From Cryptomeria japonica (taxonomy: Eukaryota; Streptophyta; Pinopsida; Cupressales; Cupressaceae): a stretch of DNA of 64,000 nucleotides. Shown one piece after another: positions 21,382 through 30,896 of this stretch. The notes beneath the pieces were generated by a model. That model made no database searches, was not told the DNA's origin, and worked only from the letters and a program-made list of their open reading frames with translations. Numbering within the stretch: the first letter of the stretch is position 1; every line of letters starts with the position of its first letter. Made by a program: the position numbers and the translations under genes. Location: NCBI RefSeq assembly GCF_030272615.1, contig NC_081406.1, positions 473,396,400 to 473,460,399 on the forward strand. The letters run 5' to 3'.

Positions 21382-21666
21382 CTATAGGGAATCAAATTTT
21401 CCATGCATTCCTTTCGACACATGTCTCTTATCCCATAGAAGTTCAAGATCACCAACTTTGAAATATATTTGTCTTGTTTTCTTATCATAGAGAGTTTTAA
21501 CCCATTTTTTATGTTCTTCAAGACAATCCACTACATGTGCTTGTTGCTCTTCCAATTGAGTAAGAAACATAATTCTTTTCTCCATAGCATTTGAGTAAGT
21601 CTCATCTTCAATAGCTCCCGCCAACTTCAAAGTGGACAACTCTAAAGTAAGAGGAATTTTTAACCT
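21382..21666 (-). pseudogene. pol: TE4 integrase C-terminal fragment
   Basis: The fragment LELSTLKLAGAIEDETYSNA through HKKWVKTLYDKKTRQIYFKV and GDLELLWDKRHV matches the region after the DDE core in Tat integrases (FDKK, FKVGDLVL-type motif). It is open for 85 codons from the ATG. Zinc-binding and catalytic parts are missing upstream, where TE5 lies, so the TE5 event removed or replaced about a kilobase of pol. Confidence 0.75.
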
Positions 21667-22485
21667 TGCACAAGAGTTTAACTCTTGGAAAATAGCATGC
21701 TTCCTTGGATAATGGAATTATCCAATGATGTCACCCCTTGAGGTTATCCCTAATGCTTACTTATCATCTAATGCTTGCTTAGCATCCTCTCAAGCCATCT
21801 CAAGGTGATATTTGTCAACTTGAGATTGGATTGAATTCCTCCCATGGATTGATAACTTTCAATCCTAGCCCTTGTTAAGATTGCTCAATCTTGGCCATCC
21901 ATTTCTCTGTTTTCTCTATAAATAGAGCCCATTTCTTTAATCAATGATCCATCTTCATTTGCATTCAATCTATAGCTAAATTGTTTTGTGCAGGTTACTA
22001 AGGAGCTCCATTGTCTTCTCTTATCATTTTTAGATCATCTTAATGGCATTATAGCATAGATTTCATCATGTTTTAGTATATCATGGTAGTTTATTTTCCA
22101 TGCTAGATCAATCTCATCTTCATAACATTCTCATGCTAGATCAATCTCATCTTCATAACATTCTCATGCTAGCTTATCTCATACTAATATTCTCATTTTG
22201 GTAACATATCTAGTTTCATATCTATTTAGCATATCACTAAGATCTTAGTTGCATTCCATTTAGATTGTAGAATCATACATATCTCTTATTCTTTAGGTAG
22301 TCATCCTAGAGATCAAGTACTCTTCCAAGCTGAGAGCCACCTTGATTTGAAGGATCCTTGGAGATGGAGAACAATGAGACGGTTTTAAGAGTTTAGATTC
22401 ACTAACTTGTTATGTTGATTTCTAACCTCACATGCAATGTCCCATTGGCGTGTTTGTGTTGTTTGCCTCTCTTTTGCAGGTACCA
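21667..22485 (+). repeat. TE5 LTR copy 1
   Basis: 819 bases from TGCACAAGAG to GGTACCA. Compared with copy 2 it has an extra 39-base internal duplication (ATCAATCTCATCTTCATAAC twice, about 22107 and 22138). Otherwise the two are nearly collinear. Confidence 0.8.
21917..21925 (+). promoter_or_regulatory. TATA box in TE5 LTR copy 1
   Basis: TATAAATAG within CTCTATAAATAGAG is a canonical plant TATA box, about 250 bases into the LTR. It is repeated exactly in copy 2 and inverted near 23882, so TE5 reads on the plus strand. Confidence 0.7.
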
Positions 22486-22675
22486 CAATCTGAGAAGAAC
22501 CTACAATTTTTCATATCGACGTCAAATCACATCAGCGTATCATATCAAAATCAATGTTTTCCCCTTTGGGAAAGTTAGCCTCCAAAGTCTTCAAAAGACA
22601 TTTAATGCTCTTATAAGACACCATGCTAGCCCATGATGACTTGTCCCTTTAGTCATTTTCAACCTTGCACAAGAG
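22486..22675 (+). other. TE5 internal region, 190 bp, non-coding
   Basis: It lies between the two LTRs. I see no standard primer site or clear polypurine tract and no ORF beyond chance. Confidence 0.55.
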
Positions 22676-23451
22676 TTCAACTCTTGGACAATAGCATGCT
22701 TCCTTGGATAATGGCATTATCCAATGATGTCACCCCTTGAGGTTATCCCTAATGCTTACTTAGCATCTAACGCTTGCTTAGCATCCTCTCAAGCCATCTC
22801 AAGGTGACATTTGTCAACTTGAGATTGGATTGAATTCCTCCCATGGATTGATAGCTTTCAATCCTAGCCCTTGTTAATATTGCTCAATCTTGGCCATCCA
22901 TTTCTCTATTTTCTCTATAAATAGAGCCCATTTCTTCAATCAATGATCCATCTTCATTTGCATCCAATCTATAGCTAAATTGTTTTGTGCAAGTTACTAA
23001 GGAGCTCCATTGTCTTCTCTTATCATTTTTAGATCATCTTAGTGGCATTATAGCATAGATTTCATCATGTTTTAGTATATCATGGTAGTTTATTTTCCAT
23101 GCTAGATCAATCTCATCTTCATAACATTCTCATGCTAGCTTAATCTCATACTAATATTCTCATTTTGGTAACATATCTAGTGTCATATCCATTTAGCATA
23201 TCACTAAGATCTTAGTTGCATTCCATTTACATCTTAGAATCATACATATCTCTCATTATTTAGCTAGTTGTCCTAGAGATCAAGTGCTCTTCCAAGCTAA
23301 GAGCCACCTTGATTTGAAGGATCCTTGGAGATAGAGAACGTTGAGACGGTTTTAAGAGTTTAGATTCACTAACTTGTTTTGTTTATTTCTAACCTCTAAT
23401 GAAATGTCTTATTGGTGTGTTTATGTTGTTTGCCTCTCTTTTGTAGGTACC
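22676..23451 (+). repeat. TE5 LTR copy 2
   Basis: It starts TGCACAAGAG and runs to GGTACC at 23451, where the inverted segment begins. It shares the TATA box TATAAATAG at 22916-22924. Confidence 0.8.
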
Positions 23452-24033
23452 GCATCTCATTGTCCTCTATCTCCAAGGATCTTCAAGATTCAAGGTGGCT
23501 CTCAGCTTGGAAGAGAACTTGATCTCTATGATGACAACCTAAAGAATGAGAGATATGTATGTTTCTAAGATCTAAATGGAATGCAACTAAGATCTTAGTG
23601 ATATGCTAAATGGATATGAAACTAGATATGTTACCAAAATGAAGAGATTAGTGTGGGATTAAGCTAGCATGAACATGTTATGAAGGTGAGATTGATCTAG
23701 CATGGAAAAGAAACTAGCATGATATACTAAAACATGATGAAATCTATGTTATAATGCCACTAAGATGATCTAAAAATGCTAAGAGAAGACAATGGAGCTC
23801 CTTAGTAACCTGCACAAAATAATTTAGCTATAGATTGGATGCAAATAAATATGGATGGTTTGATTAAAGAAATGGGCTCTATTTATAGAGAAAATAGAGA
23901 AATGGATGGTTGAGATTGAGCAATCTCAACAAGGGCTAGGATTGAAAGTTATCAATCCATGAGGGGGATTCAATCCAATCCCAAGTTGATAAATGTCACC
24001 TTGAGATGGCTTGAGAGGATGCTAAGTAAGCAT
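22752..24033. repeat. Large inverted repeat, about 580-base arms and 110-base loop
   Basis: The left arm 22752-23343 is nearly the reverse complement of 23453-24033. Examples are CTTGGAGATAGAGAACGTTGAG at the left arm end against its inverse CTCATTGTCCTCTATCTCCAAG at the right arm start. An 18-base segment (the second CTTAGCATC copy) is missing from the right arm. Confidence 0.8.
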
Positions 24034-24180
24034 GAGGGGCCACCTTGAATCTTGAAGATCCTTGGAGATAGAGGACAATGAGACACTTTTAGAGTTTTTG
24101 GTTGATTAATATGTTTTGCTCAATTTAATCCTCTAACATAATGTTTCATTGGTGTGTTTGTGTCTCTTTTGTATGTACCA

Positions 24181-25410
24181 CAATCTAAGCATACAAATTT
24201 AACTATTGTATCAAGAACCAAAACAAGTGTATGAGAATTTAGAATGTAGAACCTAAAGTACTTAACTGCAATAACCGTAACATAAGCATGTTTCTCCATT
24301 TGGGAGTATTTTAATTCACGAGACTTCAAAGAATAACTCATGAAAGTGATAGGAGACTTGATTCCTTCATTATTCTTATGCATCAGGATGGCAGACATTG
24401 TATGCTCTGACACATAACTGTACATAATGAAATCTTATGTGTAACTCAGAAATACCAGAATTGGGGCATGAGTGATGGCTTCCTTAATCTCAATAAAAGA
24501 AGTTTTCCCTTCAATATTCCATCAAAAAACAACTTTACCTTTCATCATATCAACAATATGACAAGTCTTATCGACAAAGTCTAGAATAAACCTTCAAAGA
24601 AAATTTGCCTTCCTAAAGAAAGAATGAATAATTGTCTTACTGATGGGTAGGGAAAGGTTTTGGATACACTTAACCCTTTCAAGATCAATTTTGATCCTTT
24701 CTTTAGATGTAATGTGTCCCAAAAGCTTCCCTTATCTCACTCCAAAAATTGACTTCTTGGTATTAAAGGAAATACCATGCTTACTCCATCTCTTGAGCAC
24801 TTATTGTAGATGATAAAAGTGATGCTCACGATCCTTAGAGAAAACCGTGAGATCATCAAGATAAACAACAATAAACCTGACAATAATACCACCAAAAGCC
24901 AAATCCATAGCTCTCTGAAAATTGGCACTAACAAGTATTAATCCAAAAGGCATTCTGCAATATGCAAAAGTGCCCCATGGAGTAGTAAAGGTATTCTTAT
25001 GTTTATCAACTTCACTTACTTCTATTTGGTTATAACCAAAAAAACCATCAAGCATAGACATCATTTGAGACCCAATAACTGTCTGTAAAACTTGATCCAT
25101 AAATGGCAGAGGGTAATTATATTTTAAAGACAATTGATTCAAGTTCCTAAAATCCACACAAATTTGAATCTCACCATTCTTCTTATGTAGTGGAAGTATA
25201 TTGGCTATCCATGTTGAATGATGGATAGGGAAAATAATTCGAGCATTTAGCATTTTCTGAATCTATGAAAGAATGGGACCTGAAATTTTTGGATTGTACT
25301 GTTGCTGCTTTTGCCTAAAAGGAGTAGCACTGACTTTGAGTGGAATATCATTTTGCAATTCCTTTGGTTGGAAAGATTTAAGATCATCGTATGAATAAGC
25401 AAATACATCA
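24181..25410 (-). pseudogene. pol: TE4 reverse transcriptase and RNase H
   Basis: On the minus strand the RT reads ARIIFPIHHSTWIANILPLH, GEIQICVDFRNLNQLSLKYN, MSMLDGFFGYNQIEV, FTTPWGTFAYCRMPFG and the active site VVYLDDLTVFSKDREHH (YLDD, catalytic Asp pair present). The frame then breaks, but RISFN/FGVR/LLGHITS-type sequence continues. The RNase H region opens MYSYVSEHTMSAILMHKNNE and ELKYSQMEKHAYVTVIAVKY, then ends at IVKF where TE5 begins. Stops and at least one frameshift make it inactive. Confidence 0.8.
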
Positions 25411-25782
25411 ATATACTAGCACAATAACTAAATAAATTGATCTCTCTCCTCTACAGTACAACTGTTACCAATGTTTAGAAATTTTGGATCATCCTCGGAT
25501 ATGATGTTGCAGATCTTTCATATCCCATTAAGGAATCTGGACTCACTTGTTGTCTTTTGATATAACGGTCATGTTTATAAAAAAAAAATTCAAGTGAATC
25601 AAGTCCTTTAAAAAATTTATTACCTTTTAATTGCAAGACTTCTTCACCTTGTTCAAATTCCTTATCAGAAGCTGAATCTGAAGAAGAACAGTTACTACCC
25701 TCAAAGTAAAGATTATTGGAATCATCCTTGACTTCAAGTAATTTATGATATGCTTGTCATCATTAAAAATTTGTCAATGGTT

Positions 25783-26235
25783 CTAATTATCTGGAAGACT
25801 TGGCCTTGAAATAGACTCAATAGTACACCTTTCTTGGCTAAAGTCTCTATGTGGAATCAAAAGAGTGGAAAAGGAAGCAAGGGAATCCACCTTTTCATTA
25901 AAATATCTTGGAACCACATAAATATTGAAAGAACCAAATCTTTCAATGTTATCCCAAACAAGATTATGATAATGCTTAAGCCTATCATTTCTTGTTTGAT
26001 ATATATTCCACACTTGGCATACTAATAATTCAACATCACCTTGTGCATGAAGATTTTTAATCTCTCTCTTATGTGTAACTTCAATACCCAACAACAATGA
26101 CTCATATTTTGTCTTGTTGTTAGTATTAGGAAACTATAACTTAAAGGAATAGGGGAAGACACCTCCTTGAGGGGAGATGAGAACAACACCTATGCTAGAA
26201 CCAACTGAGGCACAATTTACATCAAACTTCAAAGT
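25783..26235 (-). pseudogene. TE4 additional RNase H domain between protease and RT
   Basis: On the minus strand, sequence upstream of 26097 reads LKFDVNCASVGSSIGVVLIS and FPNTNNKTKYESLLLGIE. It continues LHAQGDVELLVCQVWNIYQT, RLKHYHNLVWDNIERF and YVVPRYFNEKVDSLASFS. These are the beta-strand and active-site blocks of the RVT_3-type RNase H (FDG...GIG, TNN.AEYEAL, GDSELV, ADSLA). The first Gly is Val and the Glu-bearing block is altered, so activity is doubtful. In canonical Tat elements a second RNase H follows the RT-RNase H; here it precedes RT and shares the protease frame. Confidence 0.72.
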
Positions 26236-26532
26236 CTAGATATCATTGGAGGTATCATGAATAGGAATCATGGGCACACATTCATCACAAGGAAAAGGAA
26301 TTTTACCTTTTTTTGATCTATCACCCTTATCAACCATGACAAAGGACTTACTATAACCTACAATTGAAACTTGGTCTTCACATGCATCAAAAAACTTATT
26401 AGTATCTGATATGTGTGAAGAGTTGGATTTTTCATTGTCATCACTATTGGAAGATTCAGATGTCACTGATTCAAAAACTTCTACAAAATCTTTAGAAAAC
26501 TTTTCAACTTCATTAATGTGTAGATAATAGAT
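26236..26532 (-). other. TE4 acidic linker between protease and RNase H
   Basis: A 76-codon open frame rich in S, D, N and K (TSESSNSDDNEKSNSSHISD) lies between the two domains, in the same reading frame. It looks like a disordered linker and has no domain I recognise. Confidence 0.5.
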
Positions 26533-27195
26533 TCACATACCTATTGATTCAAATAGAAAGTGTGAATGAGGATCATCTGATTTCACCATAGTATATTTTG
26601 TTTCTCTTTCAGGAGTGAGCTTGTGTGTGACTCCCTTTATTGAAATTTCAGCAAGAGTCATGTCCATATGTAGCTCGCCACCTACATCTTTACAAAATTT
26701 ACATCCCAACAATATACTATATGAAGCAGGAACGTCAACAACAAGAATGGTCATCTTGATTTTCTTTTCAGGGAAGGACTCAAATGCAAATTGTGCATCC
26801 TTAATTTTCCCCACAAGGGGCACCTGCTTATTTTCCATGGAATAATAGTCACCGAAGGTCTTGGTCAGTCTTAAACCAAGTGCATTAGCTACCTTGAGAG
26901 GCATGACATTATCTGAGGCTCTGGAATCAATAACACAATTACTTATCTTGAAACCATTGATAAATAAAGAAATATAGAAAGGATCTATCTTCCCTGGAAT
27001 AGATGAAGGAATGGTGACAAGGTTATTGGGGAGATTCCTAGGCTTAGGCAACATAAGATTTTTTTGGGAAGAACTTACAATAGGCTGCAGATCTCTATCC
27101 TTTTTCAAACTTGACCAAATTGTGGAATTGATAAGGATTAGACTATAGGTACTCGATTTCATACATTTGGATCTTAATATTTTTTGCATGATCAA
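26533..27195 (-). pseudogene. TE4 aspartic protease
   Basis: The active-site block reads CVIDSRASDNVMPLKVANAL, with Arg where DSGAS is expected, which should abolish activity. The second half carries SYSILLGCKFCKDVGGELHM, the ILG.. block. The open frame overlaps the end of gag by about 50 bases in another frame, so either a programmed shift or a mutation separates gag and protease. Confidence 0.75.
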
Positions 27196-28377
27196 TTATA
27201 TCAAAAGGCTGATATACACTAGGAAAAAAAGATAAAGGTGTTTCTTGATATTTAGGATTATTGACACCTGTCTTTTCTGTATTTGAAACAACAAGAGGTT
27301 GAGTAGGGGTACTTATTTGGTTGTCACTCGTTGTAATTTTAGGAAATGTAGGAAGAGGAGTTCCCCTCTTTGTAATTGTAACAAGCAATTGAGGAGTATC
27401 CTTCTTTTTTACCTCGTCATTTCTAGAATTATCAGGCTGATTTTGAGAATGAGTGAGAGCTGCATTTATACATGCATCCACCACCTCAAAGGTTTCTTCA
27501 AAATGCATATAACTGATTCTAGAGTAGCCAACAACTTCTTCTCCATGCTCTTGGAAAAGAGTTGCAACATATTCCTTAGAAGATACAAAATCACCTTGCC
27601 TTGCTTCAAAATATCCCACTACAGAATTAGAAGGTGGCTCTTGAAGAGCCAACCTCTCTGGCGAAGGAGGATGTTTATCTTGGTTCTTTGCAGCATAGTT
27701 GTTAGCATTGTTTGGGTAGGTCCTTCTTATAACATCTTTGTAATGAGCAGGGAAAGTTGTTTGATAAATTTGCTTTTTCAATACAGACATAGTTTCATTC
27801 ACAATCCTCTGCAACATGGGATCAATAGTACTTGAGGAAGGAGAAATAGAAGTTTATGGAGTAGAAAAACTTAATTTAGCCTTGTTGAGATCCTTCTTAA
27901 TTTTTTTGGCAAGGATCAAGTGATCTTAAATTTCCACAACTTCAGTTTGTACCACCGTCAAGTTGGCAAGAGGTGTTCTTCTTAGTAAGAAGCTAACCTC
28001 AGGTAATTGAGCATTTACGAAGAAACACTTGATATTTTCCTCAATTGGCTGAGAAGTGGTAAGAATTATATTCTTCAACTTATTGAACTTAGTCACAAAA
28101 TCCCTCATGTGTTCATATGGTTCTTTTCTCATTGAAGTTAACTGAGCCAAAAGAGCATGTGCATCTTCTGTTAGCTTAAATCGTGCCTCAAACTAAGCTT
28201 TAAGAATGTCCCAGGTAGTGATATTTTGGGGTGCCAAATGGTAGAATCAATCAGTTGCTGCACTTTGCAATGTTTCAACAAAGAGACAAATTGCTACATC
28301 TTCATACTCAACTCCAAGAATTCCATAGGCAATGTGAAATGTTGCAACATGTTCATCTGGGTGTTTCTTACCATCCC
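27143..28377 (-). pseudogene. gag: TE4 Gag, main part
   Basis: On the minus strand, after the TE6 insertion, the frame reads DEHVATFHIAYGILGVEYED, VAICLFVETLQSAA, LLAQLTSMRKEPYEHMRDFV and TKFNKLKNIILTTSQ, the Gypsy capsid pattern. The C-terminal part (27817-27143) is a 224-codon hydrophilic tail with YPNNANNYAAKNQD and PSPERLALQEPPSNS. The N-terminal part lies beyond TE6 at about 36261-36600. One or two stops break the centre. Confidence 0.75.
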
Positions 28378-28382
28378 CAAAG
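28378..28382. repeat. TE6 target-site duplication, left copy CAAAG
   Basis: CAAAG precedes the TE6 left LTR and is repeated exactly at 36256-36260. TE4 gag reads through across the pair when TE6 is ignored. Confidence 0.9.
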
Positions 28383-28526
28383 TGTTGAATATTTGGAATA
28401 CTAAGAAGGGAGATGCGAATAAATATTCCCTTGAACTTATTAAAATTTCTAACTAACCAATCACATAACATATTTTAATGCAACAATTTAAATTTACAGA
28501 AAAACACATAACAACAGATTTGTACG

Positions 28527-28555
28527 TGGAAAACCCAAAGTGGGAAAAACCACAA
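28527..28555 (-). promoter_or_regulatory. Shared Copia LTR module (TE6 left LTR)
   Basis: On the minus strand GGTTTTTCCCACTTTGGG is followed by TTTTCCACGTACAAATC. The same module with a TATA-like tail occurs in the TE3, TE8 and TE9 LTRs and in the solo LTR; in the solo LTR and TE9 it reads CCACGTATAAAT. It lies 160-320 bases from the LTR end in element orientation and may be the core promoter. Confidence 0.45.
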
Positions 28556-28598
28556 AGAAAGTGTTCTCTTAGGAATGATGCAATATGTAATTGGTTAC

Positions 28599-30013
28599 TG
28601 TTGGTATTTGCATGAAGATTGCTTTAATGATATGTTATGTTGTCATTGATGTCAATTGAACCGGTAATGATATTGCTGATATTATTGTTATTATTGATAT
28701 TGTCTTATTACCGGTAGGAAGAGCTTTGTGAAGGTTATTGCAAACTGGTATGTAAGTTTGTGAGTTGAACTGAGAATCAAAGTAAAAGGTTAAACCCTTT
28801 CTATGTTATGTAACCGGTAAACCCTACCAGTTGTTTTTGTTAAACCCTAATCGATTAAGGTTGTTGAATTGGTTATGTTGGTTTATGATCTGATGTTGAG
28901 CGGTAATGATGGTGACACGTAAGGTCATTATATGAAGACAAGTTCAAAATGTTTTGGCACGATTGTTTGTCTAGGGAATGAACAAAGTGTATTGCATCTA
29001 ATGCAAAGAACGTGATGAGTTACTGAGCTCGATGAAGTGGCAATCAAGGAGCGGTTGAGGTTTTCTTGATTTATGTGTAGAGATTGCTATGAAATCTAAT
29101 GGTCATGCTTGTACCAACTTGTTTGTAATATCGATGAGAGGGTTAGATTTTTTTTTGTGTTATCGACCTAATTGATTTGTATTTAAGGTCGATGAAGTTG
29201 TTTTGTTTGTTGTTGGCAAGAGTTGGTAGAAATCAGTTGAGTGTATGGTTGCCGAACCAGAAAATGAGTCTGCAGTTTGAGTCAAGGTAGATAGAAGCTT
29301 AAATGGATCTGATCAAGCAAATGTAGTGCTATTCAGACAGATCAAGAAACTCCCATTGTTTTCTAACAATTACAGCAGAATTGAAATCCCATAATCGGGT
29401 AAGCTCTAACAAGCTTGGTTACTTATTAAATCCTCTAACAAGGTGGTCCATTAGATTGGATTTTCAAATCCTCTACTGAGGTTACTCGTTACATGGTATT
29501 TGCTTCTAACAAGGCATTTGTAGCCAATCCCTTAACTGGGTGATTCCTAACAGGATTAGTTCTTAACAGAACTTTTCTAAAAGCTTTAATAGGCTTGGCT
29601 CCTAACAGGGCAAACTTCATAAGAGTTCAGATATTATCTTGTGAGTCTCATCTCACCATGATTTTTTACCTATTTGGGTTTTCCACGTATAAATACTTGT
29701 GTCATGTGGTGAATTTTTTTGTGGTTATGATCTTATGGTTGATTTGATTAACTATTTCTGATAAGGCATGATAACCAGAAGCATTGGCATATGATAAATC
29801 ATTTAGATGTTTACAAGTTAAATGTTGTTTACTGTTAAGTTGCTATAAACAGTCAACCAATATTCTTATGTGTATTGATCTTGACAGTGGTATTTCATTG
29901 ATAAGATTACCTTATATGTTTGAGTTTGGGAAGTTTGTATCAGTTTTTCTATTTACTGATTCACCCCCCCTCTCAGTAATCTACCAGATACTTATTCTTT
30001 CATCATACCATTA
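28599..30013 (+). mobile_element. Solo LTR of a related Copia family, 1415 bp, in TE6 LTR
   Basis: It starts TGTTGGTATTTGC and ends TCATACCATTA, with exact GTTAC duplications at 28594-28598 and 30014-30018. No internal region is present. The end carries TTCACCCCCCCTCTCAGTAA (about 29961-29980) and the module GGGTTTTCCACGTATAAAT (29676-29694), both in plus orientation, the opposite of the host LTR. The last two bases are TA rather than CA. Confidence 0.85.
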
Positions 30014-30644
30014 GTTACATAGTACAAGGGGTGTCTCACTGCTAGTTTGGGCTCACTGCTCGAATACAAAAGGCTTACTGCGAGATAATGAAATACAAAT
30101 TTGAACTATTAGAATTTCATTTGACATATGCATAAGCTATATTTCCTTTGAAGTACACAAGTTGTCTCGTACATTCACTGTATCTAATCTTCATAATAAT
30201 ATTTACATTCACAAACCTTTTCACACATACACATAGTACACAAAATAGTTGTTCTTCAACAACCATTCCTCTAATAAGTAACACATATGGCAATATATAT
30301 CTGTGTCAATCTGACTGATGAGTTGACTCAACCGGAAGAGGTGAGACTATACTATCCACACGCTATAGTAACTGAAAAGTATCTCCATACGGTGTCAACT
30401 TCTATATTGAATTCTTAAATGACTTGTAAAATCTTGCTTCTAGCATATTCAAATAGGACCATACCAAACCCAAAACAACTTTCGGTAAGAGTAAATACCA
30501 GACCTCAAAGCTGTACAAACATACATTACATAATAAAGATATATTGCGTACTTGAAGCAAACTTCCACACTGAATCACATACATACATACATACATGCTG
30601 GACCAAAAAATGACATCCATGACAACAATGACAATAGGCCAACA

Positions 30645-30665
30645 ATTTCCCTCTTTGTCATTGAT
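30645..30665 (-). other. TE6 polypurine tract
   Basis: The minus strand reads TGACAAAGAGGGAAAT directly before the LTR start TGTTGG. Confidence 0.75.
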
Positions 30666-30896
30666 GACATTATACAATTATACATTATAAGTTTGCTGAA
30701 ATAAGAAATGATAACCAAAATACCCACTGTTTTAGATTTTGTATGAAATAACATTAACAACATCCAATAGTACTCCCCATTTGATAACAATGATAAAGGG
30801 TAGAAAAGAAGGAAAATGTTAGAAACAATGCATAAATAAAACTAAAACTTTCCCTAGAGGGGACAATTACTATCATCCAGAGGACTACTTAAGATT

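Larger units (their letters stand above)
21667..24180 (+). mobile_element. TE5: miniature LTR element, rearranged into a foldback
   Basis: Two direct LTR copies (21667-22485 and 22676-23451) surround only 190 bases. Each starts TGCACAAGAGTT and ends GGTACC(A), and each has a clear plus-strand TATA box. After the second LTR comes a roughly 580-base inverted copy of the LTR (23453-24033), then a short direct copy of its end (24034-24180). No coding sequence is present. The element interrupts TE4 pol; flanking pentamers AACCT and CAATC do not match, so the insertion was accompanied by loss or rearrangement. Confidence 0.72.
28383..30644 (-). repeat. TE6 3' LTR (left), split by a solo LTR
   Basis: It matches the right LTR 35364-36255 on both sides of the insertion at 28599-30013. 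It begins TGTTGAAT and ends GGCCAACA, next to ATTTCCCTCTTTGTCATTG, the inverse of a polypurine tract. Confidence 0.88.

Noticed and set aside
27299-27835. 178-codon plus-strand open frame
   Set aside because: It mirrors the TE4 gag frame on the other strand and has no recognisable domain.
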